A stretch of DNA of 64,000 nucleotides from Gammaproteobacteria bacterium (GTDB lineage: Bacteria > Pseudomonadota > Gammaproteobacteria > Eutrophobiales > Eutrophobiaceae). The notes beneath the pieces are model-generated. The model saw only the letters and a program-made list of their open reading frames with translations, did not search any database and had not been told where the DNA came from. The position numbers and the translations under genes were made by a program. Location of the stretch: NCBI GenBank assembly GCA_003250975.1, contig QKIY01000006.1, forward strand, positions 25,225-89,224, in the 5' to 3' direction. Of the stretch, positions 55,090 to 63,801 are shown piece by piece (position 1 is the first letter of the stretch; each line of letters begins with the position of its first letter).

Positions 55090-56385
55090 ATGATAAAGAA
55101 TAAATTTTCGGTATTAACGGTACTGGCCGCTTTAATTGGCCTCATAACCCCGCAAGTAACGTATGCAGATGACCCTTTCTGGGAGGCGCTGACCTCCGGC
55201 AAGGTGGACTTCAGTGCCCGCTACCGCTATGAAAACGTCGATGATGACCTGGCCCCCAAGGAAGCCCATGCCTCCACTATCCGCACCACCCTGGGTTACA
55301 AGACCGGCAAGCTTTACAACGTCGATGGCCGCATCCTCCTCCAGGATGTCCGCCCCGTCGGCGCCGATGACTATAACGATGCCACCGGCAGGCCCACCTC
55401 CAAAACCCAGTACGCGGTGGTCGCCGACCCCTCTGACACCGACTACATAGAAGGCTATCTCGGCTTCAGCGGTGTCAAAAACACCTACGCCAAGCTCGGC
55501 CGCCAGCTCATAACTTACCGCGAGGCCCCCTTCCACCGCTTCATCGGCAATATTCTCTGGCGCCAGAACTGGCAGAACTTCGATGCCTTCAGCGTCCAGA
55601 ATACTACCCTGCCGGACACGACACTCAGCTACGCCTATGCCTGGAACGTCAACCGCATCTTTACCGATGAGGCCGTAGCCAGTGCTGCCGCCAATTTCGA
55701 CAGTGACTCGCACTTCGTCAATCTGAAGTACAACGGCCTGGATTTCGCCAAGCTCGAGGCCTATGCCTATCTGCTGGATTTTGAGAACGCCCCCCAGTTT
55801 TCCACCGATACCTTCGGCCTGCGCGCAACCGGCGCCATACCGCTCAGCCCGTCGCTGAAGGTCCTCTACGCCGGTGAGTACGCCTACCAGACGGATGCAG
55901 GGGACAACAGTTCCGGTTTCAGCGGCAATTATATCCTCGGTGAACTGGGCACAAGTATCGCCAAACCCGTCGCTTTCATTGACTCAGTGACCTTGAAAGC
56001 GACTTATGAGTTGCTTGAGGGGGAAGGTAATGTCAATGCCGGCATCAATTCATTCAACACCATCCTCGGTACCAACCATGCCTACCAGGGCTGGGCCGAC
56101 CGCTTCCTGGTCACCCCCGATGACGGGATTGAAGACTACTATGTCACCGGCATCATCAAGGCATTGGGGGCCAACTTTGTCGCTGTCTATCATGACCTCA
56201 ACTCGGATAACCTGGATTACGATTACGGCAAGGAACTGGACCTGATGGTTACGAAAAAATTTCTGGAGCATTACCTCGTGGGTGTGAAATATTCAGATTA
56301 CAGTGCTGATACCAATGCAAACAACAGCGGCGCAACCGAGGCCGATGTCTCGAAATTCTGGGCCTGGGTACAAATAAGTTTTTAA
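55090..56385 (+). CDS. outer-membrane porin, alginate-export-like beta-barrel
   Basis: The 431-residue protein has a signal peptide ending near TYADD and no catalytic motifs. It shows the alternating aromatic/polar pattern of a barrel: FSARYRYENVDDD, TIRTTLGYKTGKLYN, AVADPS..., and a C-terminal FWAWVQISF. It ends in Phe as outer-membrane proteins do. Codon use here is more GC-rich than in neighbouring intergenic DNA, with frequent GCC, CTC and ACC. The FNR/Dnr box and -10 upstream suggest expression under low oxygen. It could take up nitrate or organic acids. Confidence 0.85.
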   Translation: MIKNKFSVLTVLAALIGLITPQVTYADDPFWEALTSGKVDFSARYRYENVDDDLAPKEAHASTIRTTLGYKTGKLYNVDGRILLQDVRPVGADDYNDATGRPTSKTQYAVVADPSDTDYIEGYLGFSGVKNTYAKLGRQLITYREAPFHRFIGNILWRQNWQNFDAFSVQNTTLPDTTLSYAYAWNVNRIFTDEAVASAAANFDSDSHFVNLKYNGLDFAKLEAYAYLLDFENAPQFSTDTFGLRATGAIPLSPSLKVLYAGEYAYQTDAGDNSSGFSGNYILGELGTSIAKPVAFIDSVTLKATYELLEGEGNVNAGINSFNTILGTNHAYQGWADRFLVTPDDGIEDYYVTGIIKALGANFVAVYHDLNSDNLDYDYGKELDLMVTKKFLEHYLVGVKYSDYSADTNANNSGATEADVSKFWAWVQISF

Positions 56386-56433
56386 TTGGTTTATAACAAC
56401 CTGAATTCATTCAATACTTATCTTCCGGAGACA

Positions 56434-56463
56434 TAAAAAAACCCTCATTCAGAGGGTTTTTTT
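56434..56463. terminator. bidirectional intrinsic terminator between porin and tRNA-Ser
   Basis: A-run, then ACCCTC-ATTCA-GAGGGT, then a T-run. A 6-bp stem with a 5-base loop is flanked by A on one side and T on the other, so it works on both strands. It should end the porin transcript (plus) and the tRNA-Ser transcript (minus), whose 3' end is a few bases away. Confidence 0.9.
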
Positions 56464-56468
56464 ATGTC

Positions 56469-56559
56469 TGGCGGAGAGAGAGGGATTCGAACCCTCGATA
56501 CGCTATTAACGTATACACACTTTCCAGGCGTGCGCCTTCAACCACTCGGCCACCTCTCC
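56469..56559 (-). tRNA. tRNA-Ser (anticodon GGA)
   Basis: On the minus strand the gene begins GGAGAGG and ends CTCTCCGCCA, with an encoded CCA. The anticodon loop CTGGAAA gives GGA (complement of 56523-56525). A long variable arm typical of class II serine tRNAs is present. It is 91 bases long and converges on the porin, with the terminator between them. Confidence 0.96.
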
Positions 56560-56684
56560 TATTTCAATCTTATCTATCACGAGTATAAGCCCGCTCCTAG
56601 TGTGGGCTGCAAATAATAAACAAGGGCGAAGGGTAATCAAAAAGGCTGTTAGGTGCAATTTTTTGACTTGAGATTTCGCGTTAA

Positions 56685-57317
56685 TCAGTTCCAGGCAGTA
56701 TCTACCAACTGCCCTTGCCATGCCTCCAGGTCCTCCGGTGTATCAATATCCCTGAGCATAGGCAACTCGGACCATTCATAACCCAGCTTTTTCAGGCGAC
56801 CCCGGGTAGAATCTGCAACACGGCCCGTGCCCCACGCTATTTGGTCGAACATTTCAGCAGCAACCTGCCGAACACCGATCAGATAATACCCGCCGTCTTC
56901 ACTGGGTCCCAGCACGGCCTCTTTGCCGACATCAAGTACCTGATGGGCCTGATCGAGTAACGTACTGCTTAGCATCGGGCAGTCCGTACCGATCAATACC
57001 GCCCAGGGATGTTGCTCCAGGGTCTTCTTCAATGCCAGATACATCCGCTCACCGAGATCACTGCCTTGCTGTTGGTGCAGTGTGACATTATAGCTTCGGC
57101 GGCATTCATCAAAGCAGGCATGGCGTGTATCTGGCGTACACCATAATTGAATGGTGTTAAAGCGTGAAGCACTGGCCTGTTCCATGGTATTAATAAGGAA
57201 TGCGCGATGGAGTTCAGCGGCGCCTTTCTCGCCGAGTATCGGTATCAACCGGCTCTTGGCCTCGCCCGGCACGGGCGCACGCGTAAATACCAGTAAGGCC
57301 GGCTCACCTCTGTTCAT
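56685..57317 (-). CDS. TIGR04282-type glycosyltransferase-like protein (DUF2064)
   Basis: The 210-residue protein has LLVFTRAPVPGEAKSRL near the N-terminus, typical of the DUF2064/CofC-like nucleotidyltransferase-glycosyltransferase family, and later GPSEDGGYYLIG. In other genomes it sits beside TIGR04283 and ArsS, as here. The start lies 14 bases inside the next gene. Its sugar or nucleotide substrate is unknown. Confidence 0.88.
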   Translation of the reverse strand: MNRGEPALLVFTRAPVPGEAKSRLIPILGEKGAAELHRAFLINTMEQASASRFNTIQLWCTPDTRHACFDECRRSYNVTLHQQQGSDLGERMYLALKKTLEQHPWAVLIGTDCPMLSSTLLDQAHQVLDVGKEAVLGPSEDGGYYLIGVRQVAAEMFDQIAWGTGRVADSTRGRLKKLGYEWSELPMLRDIDTPEDLEAWQGQLVDTAWN

Positions 57318-57996
57318 AGTAATGATAATGACGACGCAGACGTTCGGGACTGGATCCCAGAAAATAGGCTAGCCGCAGCCACCACATTCTGAACACGGTA
57401 CGCAATATGCCGTCGGATTCCCAGCGCCGGCTGGAAGTGATCAATTTCTCGTGCAGGCACAATGGGGACATATGTCTCCTGAGTTTTTTGGACAAGGCGA
57501 TATCTTCCATCAGGCCGATGTCATCATAACCGCCAACCCTGATAAACATTTCCCGATCAACGAAGATCGCCTGGTCGCCCGTGCAGACACCGGTCATTCT
57601 TGAACGAAGGTTCATTGCAGCCTCGATCACCCTGAACAGGAAATGCCCGCCACTTAATCGTACATCAAACCTGCCCCAGACATAGGTACTCTCTTCTGCT
57701 ACAGATATGAGTGTCTGTGCCGCTGATTTTGTAAACTGTGTATCGGCATGCAGAAATAGATAGAGATCACCACTACCAAGCGCAGCCCCGGTATTCATTT
57801 GTCTTGCACGCCCCCGGCTGGAACGGATGACACGGTCCGCAAATGGTTTGGCCAGGGCAACCGTATCATCATTACTCCCGCCATCTACAACGATCAACTC
57901 ATGACCGGATAACTGAAGAGGCTTCAGAGACAACAGACAATCTTCAATCCCGTTCGCTTCATTAAATACAGGAATAATGACAGAGATCTTTTTCAT
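57304..57996 (-). CDS. TIGR04283-type GT2 glycosyltransferase (ArsS-linked)
   Basis: The product has 230 residues from MKKISVIIPVFNEANGIED, a GT2 glycosyltransferase. A DGGSNDDTV motif and a DXD-like ADTQF follow. The start at 57996 is chosen because the family begins at this point; an upstream in-frame codon exists. It overlaps the arsS stop by four bases. It may add a sugar in an arsenosugar-like pathway. Confidence 0.9.
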   Translation of the reverse strand: MKKISVIIPVFNEANGIEDCLLSLKPLQLSGHELIVVDGGSNDDTVALAKPFADRVIRSSRGRARQMNTGAALGSGDLYLFLHADTQFTKSAAQTLISVAEESTYVWGRFDVRLSGGHFLFRVIEAAMNLRSRMTGVCTGDQAIFVDREMFIRVGGYDDIGLMEDIALSKKLRRHMSPLCLHEKLITSSRRWESDGILRTVFRMWWLRLAYFLGSSPERLRRHYHYYEQR

Positions 57997-58958
57997 TTTA
58001 TCAGTGCTCCACCACAACTGCTGCCCTGACCGGCCGTGCAGCCAAAACAATGATTACCTGTATTGATTGGTTTACCCTCAAGTGACATTTGCGTGAGATC
58101 AGTAATATGCAGTCTTTCAGATTTGTCCGATACCAGCCCCAGGCCCAGCATCTGGTTAAAATCGCAATCATAAACATAGCCCTGCCAGTCAACACTGATC
58201 AATGAGCGGCACATGACGTTATCAAGGTTTTCCTCGCGATGCGCCTGCTTCAGTAAAGACATGTAATCGTAAAACTGGTTATTGGAAATAAGCATACTAC
58301 CAAAGCGTTTGATGGGCATATTGCACAGGGTGAAGAGTTGGTTAAACCTGATGTCATATTCTTCTTTAAGTATGCGCTTGTAATCAGCTTCCAATGTCTC
58401 CTGATTAGGCGGTAACGACGGGCCCTGGGGATTGTAAACCAGGTTTAGCAACAGCCCGCTATTTTCTTGTCCGTAGCCGAGCCGGTTCAATGTCTGCAAC
58501 GCCTGTATGCTCTTTTCAAACACACCCTGTCCACGCTGGCGATCAACATTATCGACAGAATAACAAGGTAACGAGGCAATGATCTCGACATTATAGGATG
58601 CCAGGAACTCCGCCAACGTTTCCTGCCCCGGTTCCAATAAAATTGTGAGGTTACAACGGTCAATAACATGGGTGCCAAACGCCTGGACTGCCTCGACCAA
58701 GTTTCTGAAGCCGGGGTGTAGTTCCGGGGCGCCTCCGGTAATGTCCAGTGTCTCAACGCCAGACTGCTCTATAAAATCGACCACTTGCTGGAGGGTTTCC
58801 GGGCTCATGGCCTCGGTGCGTTTCGGACTGGAATTGACATGGCAATGGATGCATTGCTGGTTGCATTTCAGGCCAATATTGATCTGCAATGTCTCGGTTT
58901 TGCGTCTGCTGATGTCAGGAAACGTTGTCGGCTGCAAAAGTTGCAGGGTATTGTGCAT
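57993..58958 (-). CDS. arsS: arsenosugar biosynthesis radical SAM protein ArsS
   Basis: The 321-residue radical SAM enzyme has the cluster motif CNQQCIHC (C32, C36, C39) near the N-terminus. A C-terminal Cys-rich segment, CFGCTAGQGSSCGG, probably binds a further FeS cluster. Known ArsS makes adenosyl-arsenic compounds from methylated arsenic. The methyltransferase ArsM is not in this window, so the pathway may be completed elsewhere or the enzyme may act on another substrate. Confidence 0.9.
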   Translation of the reverse strand: MHNTLQLLQPTTFPDISRRKTETLQINIGLKCNQQCIHCHVNSSPKRTEAMSPETLQQVVDFIEQSGVETLDITGGAPELHPGFRNLVEAVQAFGTHVIDRCNLTILLEPGQETLAEFLASYNVEIIASLPCYSVDNVDRQRGQGVFEKSIQALQTLNRLGYGQENSGLLLNLVYNPQGPSLPPNQETLEADYKRILKEEYDIRFNQLFTLCNMPIKRFGSMLISNNQFYDYMSLLKQAHREENLDNVMCRSLISVDWQGYVYDCDFNQMLGLGLVSDKSERLHITDLTQMSLEGKPINTGNHCFGCTAGQGSSCGGALIK

Positions 58959-59023
58959 GGCAGCAATTATAGATCAAATGTAACCGTGCTGTCATACGCT
59001 TGAGGCATGAAACGGTGGCCGGG

Positions 59024-59761
59024 TTAATCCCGGCTGACTACGCGTATATCTTCGACTGGAAAAACTATTTTTACCTGCAGGTTATCCCCCTCTGCATCTC
59101 GCATGTTGGACACACCTTTGAAGACTCTGAGACGTGGTTCTTCATAGGCGTATTCCAGTCGTGTAGTTCCGCCCAACAAACGGTAGAAAAAATTCTCCGG
59201 TTCAACGTGGATAATCCGACTACGCTCGCCGTCTTTCATTTGCACATCCGCCTGGTAAATACGGAAATCATAGAATCCCAGGAGACTGGGGATCAGGAAT
59301 TTCCGGGAAACTGCCTTGCCGGCAACAATGTCTTCCCAGTAGGTAATAATTAATTCGTCGAATCCGGCATCGGCGACGGCGTTGTCTGGAAGTAATAGGG
59401 TTTTGGATTCAATCTCGGCCTGATCACTCTCACTGAATTTCACTTGATACTGCTCTCCGCGGTTTTTTCCGGACTCGGTATGCCCGGTACGGCTGTTTTC
59501 CAGGTGAAAGTCAGGCGCAAGCGGGTTCGGACTGTAATCGACATACTTGACGGCAAAGAGTTTGCCGTTGGCGTCATGGTAGGTCACAGTGTCTGAGATA
59601 ATCCGTCCCTCTTTCCTGATCTCGTTGTGTGTTTCGGTGTAAATTAATTCCCCGCTGTCCTGCGTATAGGCATAACCCACGCGCTCAGTTTCCAGCGCAT
59701 GAGCGATACCGGAAAATAAGTTGGCTGAAATAAATATAATCGTGAATAGAGTTTTCATCAT
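59024..59761 (-). CDS. secreted protein of unknown function in the lipid-modification cluster
   Basis: The 245-residue product has a signal peptide (about 1-20, cleavage after AHA) and a beta-rich mature part (YTETHNEIRKEGRIISDTV, LLGFYDFRIYQADVQ). No cysteine motif or known domain was recognised. It is the last gene of the minus-strand CFA cluster. I choose the start at 59761/59758 (MMKTLF) because a longer N-terminus would overlap the upstream gene without a signal peptide at the start. A lipid- or carotenoid-binding role is a guess. Confidence 0.7.
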   Translation of the reverse strand: MMKTLFTIIFISANLFSGIAHALETERVGYAYTQDSGELIYTETHNEIRKEGRIISDTVTYHDANGKLFAVKYVDYSPNPLAPDFHLENSRTGHTESGKNRGEQYQVKFSESDQAEIESKTLLLPDNAVADAGFDELIITYWEDIVAGKAVSRKFLIPSLLGFYDFRIYQADVQMKDGERSRIIHVEPENFFYRLLGGTTRLEYAYEEPRLRVFKGVSNMRDAEGDNLQVKIVFPVEDIRVVSRD

Positions 59762-59768
59762 AGGTATC

Positions 59769-60119
59769 TCAGGCTGCTGTATGTCCCAGTAACAAGACTC
59801 TTTTATCCCCATTTGATTTCAATAGTGCAATAAACAAATAGAGACAACTGATGATATTTCCCAATATCATGATCGAAGCAATCCACAGCCCTCCAATCAG
59901 GGCACGTTCTTCACGCAAGACAACCCAGCAGGAAAACAGGACAAACCCTACATAGACATCCACAAGAGTCAGAATCCCCCATGGCGAACCCGTTATCATG
60001 GCGCCCTCTTTTGCAAAATCACCCTGGATGAATGCATAGGCTATTGCCATCAACATAATTACTATTCCTGACAGAGCCAGAAATTTAAGCACCGGTAATT
60101 TATAGTGAGATCGATTCAT
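59769..60119 (-). CDS. DUF1475 family membrane protein
   Basis: The 116-residue protein has three or four hydrophobic segments and the stretch PWGILTLVDVYVGFVLFSCWV, typical of DUF1475 proteins encoded beside cyclopropane-synthase clusters. The start at 60119 overlaps the stop of the methyltransferase gene upstream (60116). Its function is unknown. Confidence 0.85.
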   Translation of the reverse strand: MNRSHYKLPVLKFLALSGIVIMLMAIAYAFIQGDFAKEGAMITGSPWGILTLVDVYVGFVLFSCWVVLREERALIGGLWIASIMILGNIISCLYLFIALLKSNGDKRVLLLGHTAA

Positions 60120-61162
60120 GCCTTCCGTTTTTGAAAAAGATAATGGCTGACCCACCACTCCTGGCCATGGTGATAACCAAAAAGTTCAGCACAGGCCATG
60201 AAAAAAATCCGCCAGCGCATCCACCATTTCATGGCATCCTCTTTGCCGTAAATTGATTCAAAGATATCCCACAATTCCTTGCTTTCATCCATGTTTTTAA
60301 GCCATGCATTGGCAGTCTTTTCATAATGTGTACCTGGCCAGCGCCATTGCCCAGCAATGACCAGGTCATCCTGGAAATAGAGTGGCAAGTCATCACTGGG
60401 CATCATGCCGCCGGAGAAGAAATAACGGCTCATCCAGTCAGATGCATCACGCTCAATAAAGGCATAGGGAACCAGGCGGTGACAGAAGACGTGCATGAAA
60501 AAACGTCCATCATCATTCAACCATCCAGCGACTCGTCCAAACAACTCACGATAGTTGCGCATGTGTTCAAACATCTCAACCGATACAATACGATCAAATG
60601 TTTCTTCGATATCAAATTCATTCATATCAGCAGTAATGATTTTGATATTTTTGATACCTTCGGATTGAGCCTTGTTGAGAATAAACTCGCGCTGAGAATT
60701 TGAATTGGACACGGCAGTAATGCTTGCTTCAGGAAATTGCCTGGCCATCCAGAGGGTCAGTGAACCCCAACCACAACCCAGTTCCAGGATCTTTTGTCCA
60801 TCAGCGAGATCAGCATGCTCGGCCGTGAGTGCCAATGCCCTGTCTTCCGCCTGATCCAGTGATTGGGTGGATGTATCCCAGTAGCAACAACTGTATTTCA
60901 GATTGTTGCCCAGCACTTTTTGATACAAGGCAGCAGGAACCTCGTAATGTTGTTCGTTGGCTTTATCCGGTAACAGTGCAATTGGCGAGCGATTCATTTC
61001 GGCAATGAAAGATTGCAGTCTGGCTGCTGCAGTCTCACAGTTATTGGCTTCGATCTCCTGCAGCCTTGTCCGACACAGTCGCTGGATACTCTTTCGTATC
61101 ACCATATCGGGCACATAACCGCGCTCGACCCAGTTTATGGATAATTCAGTCGCTGTTGTCAT
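60116..61162 (-). CDS. SAM-dependent methyltransferase, cyclopropane-synthase/coclaurine N-methyltransferase type
   Basis: The 348-residue protein has the SAM motif ILELGCGWGSLTLWMA and the family pattern VEMFEHMRNY. It is shorter than full CFA synthases (about 380-430 residues) and lacks their C-terminal region, so it is a paralog that may act on a different lipid or intermediate. It starts four bases inside the DUF1295 gene end (ATGA). Confidence 0.9.
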   Translation of the reverse strand: MTTATELSINWVERGYVPDMVIRKSIQRLCRTRLQEIEANNCETAAARLQSFIAEMNRSPIALLPDKANEQHYEVPAALYQKVLGNNLKYSCCYWDTSTQSLDQAEDRALALTAEHADLADGQKILELGCGWGSLTLWMARQFPEASITAVSNSNSQREFILNKAQSEGIKNIKIITADMNEFDIEETFDRIVSVEMFEHMRNYRELFGRVAGWLNDDGRFFMHVFCHRLVPYAFIERDASDWMSRYFFSGGMMPSDDLPLYFQDDLVIAGQWRWPGTHYEKTANAWLKNMDESKELWDIFESIYGKEDAMKWWMRWRIFFMACAELFGYHHGQEWWVSHYLFQKRKA

Positions 61163-61959
61163 GATGGTTCACCTGTAATTTGTTTTTTGGGTAATGGAAT
61201 AAAACCACTGGTTGTTCTCTGATAACGCCGGTAGGCATCTCCCCTGCTGCGCAATGCCTGCTGCTCTGTATAGGGAATGCCGGTAACCTTGACCAGGAAG
61301 ACCAGCATAACTGCAACACCCAGCCAGGTTATCCACCAGACGTCAGAGCCTATACCTATCAGGACGTAGGCCCACCATTGCATCCATTCAAAGAAGTAAT
61401 TGGGATGCCGTGAATAACGCCACAGACCCTCCTCGCAAACACCCTGTTTGCCAGAGGATTTTCTTCGATATTGATGCAACTGCCTGTCTGCTATTGCTTC
61501 ACCGGCAAAACAGGCCAGCCAGAGAATCAGACCGGCATAATCATTCCACTGGAGCATCTCACCCGGTGCCCGGGCAGCTGCCCAGATTGGCAGGGCAAAC
61601 ATAACAGCCCATAAAGCCTGAACCTGGAAAAAAACAAACATGAAAGGCTGGACTTTAGACCCGAGTTTACTGCGTAGATATCGATAGCGACCATCCTCTT
61701 CCTCAATAAAGGCCCGTTGTGTGAGGTAAATTCCCAGTCTTAACCCCCAGATTGCGACGATGAACGCCAGTAGCATCTGGCGTGCGCTGTGCCCGGCGTC
61801 ATTATATAAGGAGAAATAGATGCCCAGGATAGCCGTTGCAAAAGCCCAGGCGATGTCCACGATGCCGGCGTTCCGGGTGCGGGCCTGTACCAGCCACAGA
61901 ACCAGCATGAGTATGGCAACCGCAATCCAGCCTGTAAGAATCAATTGACCAACAGGCAT
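61159..61959 (-). CDS. DUF1295 membrane protein (steroid 5-alpha-reductase-like)
   Basis: The 266-residue membrane protein has about six segments and the DUF1295 signature GLWRYSRHPNYFFEWMQWW. Such proteins share the fold of NADPH-dependent steroid reductases and isoprenylcysteine methyltransferases. It may reduce a fatty acid or isoprenoid double bond. The start at 61959 is chosen over a longer open frame that overlaps the DUF2878 gene. Confidence 0.88.
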   Translation of the reverse strand: MPVGQLILTGWIAVAILMLVLWLVQARTRNAGIVDIAWAFATAILGIYFSLYNDAGHSARQMLLAFIVAIWGLRLGIYLTQRAFIEEEDGRYRYLRSKLGSKVQPFMFVFFQVQALWAVMFALPIWAAARAPGEMLQWNDYAGLILWLACFAGEAIADRQLHQYRRKSSGKQGVCEEGLWRYSRHPNYFFEWMQWWAYVLIGIGSDVWWITWLGVAVMLVFLVKVTGIPYTEQQALRSRGDAYRRYQRTTSGFIPLPKKQITGEPS

Positions 61960-61963
61960 GCCT

Positions 61964-62521
61964 TCACCTCGAGAATACCTTGATGATGGATTGTTGAATG
62001 TGACCGTTTTCGATTTCGGATTTCTCCGTAATCCAGAGCAACAACAGCATGGCAATGATCCACTCTATTCCAATTGCGATGAGGGCAGTCGTATGATCAG
62101 CCAGAATAATTGCTGAAAACTTTTCCCCGGCAAAGTAGGCCAATGGCCCAAACACAGCACCGCCCAGCATACCCAGGACATAACGGCGCCTGAGCCATGA
62201 CAGGCAATAACGCAGGGTCAGGGCAAAGTTGATCCAGAGCGTGACCATCCAGATTGTGGTTGGCATGCCTGCCTGGGCATAATCAGGAAACGTGAATTGC
62301 CCGGTTAGTACCAGAAAGGAATCAGCCAGATAACCAAACAGCCCCGCGACAATAATAATTCGCAGATCGATGAATTTGTCTGGAACGATCGAGAAATGGA
62401 TGAGCAGCCAGACCAGGGTAAAGGCTGGTCCTGCCAGCGGATAACCGATACCGCTGAAGTAGCAGGCCATAAACCAGCCGATTTGCAGCGCGGCGAAGTT
62501 GAATAGATTGAATTTGGTCAT
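61964..62521 (-). CDS. DUF2878 family membrane protein
   Basis: The 185-residue protein has five to six hydrophobic segments (NLFNFAALQIGWFMACYF and others) and no catalytic motif. DUF2878 proteins occur next to CFA-type methyltransferases and DUF1295, as here. The start overlaps the cfa stop by four bases (ATGA). Function unknown. Confidence 0.87.
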   Translation of the reverse strand: MTKFNLFNFAALQIGWFMACYFSGIGYPLAGPAFTLVWLLIHFSIVPDKFIDLRIIIVAGLFGYLADSFLVLTGQFTFPDYAQAGMPTTIWMVTLWINFALTLRYCLSWLRRRYVLGMLGGAVFGPLAYFAGEKFSAIILADHTTALIAIGIEWIIAMLLLLWITEKSEIENGHIQQSIIKVFSR

Positions 62522-63801
62522 GGGCTTATATCATCCATAAATCTGGGCAATGCCGGAGCCCGGCATGCCGGTTTGCTGAAAAGAATCTGTAGATCCCCGA
62601 GGTATCGTTCCCTGAAACCTGCCTCGCAATAACACAGGTAATACTCCCATAACCTCAGGAAATCACGACTGTAACCAAGCGCCAGAATCCGTTCTTCATT
62701 TTTCATCACATTCTCAAGCCAGCAACGGAGGGTGTCTGCATAGTGCGGACCGATATTCTCGACGTGTGAAACCTGCAGATCAGTCCTGACTACTGAGGCA
62801 TCCAATATGGCATTAAATGACGGGACACAACTACCGGGAAAGATGAACTGTTGAATGAAATCAGTATTTTTAAGGTAATCTTCATAGCGGTCATCGGGCA
62901 TGGTAATGGCCTGCAATAACATCTGGCCATCAGGTTTCAACAAGCCTGCACACCGTTTAAAGTATTCGGGTAGAAACTCATGTCCAACGGCCTCTATCAT
63001 TTCAATTGAAACCAGTTTGTCATATTTACCCTGAAGATCCCGGTAATCGGTCAAAAGCAATTCGATCTGGTTGGATAAACCCTCTGCTCTGACACGTTCT
63101 CGAGCAAGTTCATACTGTTGTCTGGATATGGTGGTGGTTGTGACATGGCAGCCATAATACTTGGCGGCATGAATCGCAAAACTGCCCCAGCCGGTGCCAA
63201 TTTCAATAACTCTATCTTTGACATCAAGATCCAGTTTCTGACAAATGCGATCCAGTTTATTAATCGAAGCTTGTTTGAGCGTGTCCGTGGGATTTACAAA
63301 AATCCCGGCCGAGTAAGTCATGGTTTCATCAAGAAACAGTGCAAAAAAATCATTACCGAGATCATAGTGATCATGAATGTTTTTCCGGCTGCCTTCCCTG
63401 GTGTTGGCTCGTCTGCTGTGCCAGCGCCTGAACCACCACATGCCTGTTCTGGCGAGACCGGACTCCATGGAATCCAGTAGATCAATATTACGAATAAACA
63501 GGCTGAATAGGCCGGTTAAATCATCACTGTTCCAGTAGCCGGAGCGATAGGCAGCGGCAGCACCATTACTGCCGCCCAGTGCCATCTCAAGATAGAATGC
63601 AGAGTTAAATACCTGTATTTGGATTTGCTGACTGGCGTTTGACTGGCCCAGCTCAACTTCTCCCCATTCATCCTGTAACACGACCTTGCCCCCGACCAGC
63701 TTGTCCAGTTTTGCCAGAATCCGATTACGTAAGAACCAAGTCAAATTCCTCGCCGGCCTCAAGTCCCGACCTATTGTTAACGTGCGTTGTTCAATAGTCA
63801 T
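62518..63801 (-). CDS. cyclopropane-fatty-acyl-phospholipid synthase family protein
   Basis: The 427-residue enzyme has an N-terminal lipid-interacting region and a methyltransferase core with [16 protein letters not shown]. The start of that region reads [24 protein letters not shown] (positions about 143-166 and not quoted further). A later [18 protein letters not shown] carries the catalytic Glu and His. CFA synthases add a methylene bridge to unsaturated fatty acids in membrane lipids. It overlaps the upstream DUF1365 gene by four bases (ATGA). In some Proteobacteria this cluster responds to singlet oxygen. Confidence 0.92.
   Translation of the reverse strand: MTIEQRTLTIGRDLRPARNLTWFLRNRILAKLDKLVGGKVVLQDEWGEVELGQSNASQQIQIQVFNSAFYLEMALGGSNGAAAAYRSGYWNSDDLTGLFSLFIRNIDLLDSMESGLARTGMWWFRRWHSRRANTREGSRKNIHDHYDLGNDFFALFLDETMTYSAGIFVNPTDTLKQASINKLDRICQKLDLDVKDRVIEIGTGWGSFAIHAAKYYGCHVTTTTISRQQYELARERVRAEGLSNQIELLLTDYRDLQGKYDKLVSIEMIEAVGHEFLPEYFKRCAGLLKPDGQMLLQAITMPDDRYEDYLKNTDFIQQFIFPGSCVPSFNAILDASVVRTDLQVSHVENIGPHYADTLRCWLENVMKNEERILALGYSRDFLRLWEYYLCYCEAGFRERYLGDLQILFSKPACRAPALPRFMDDISP

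Noticed and set aside
55132..55713. 193-residue open frame on the minus strand inside the porin
   Set aside because: It consists of the Val/Gly/Ala-rich mirror of the porin frame and has no domain. GC-rich codons create it.
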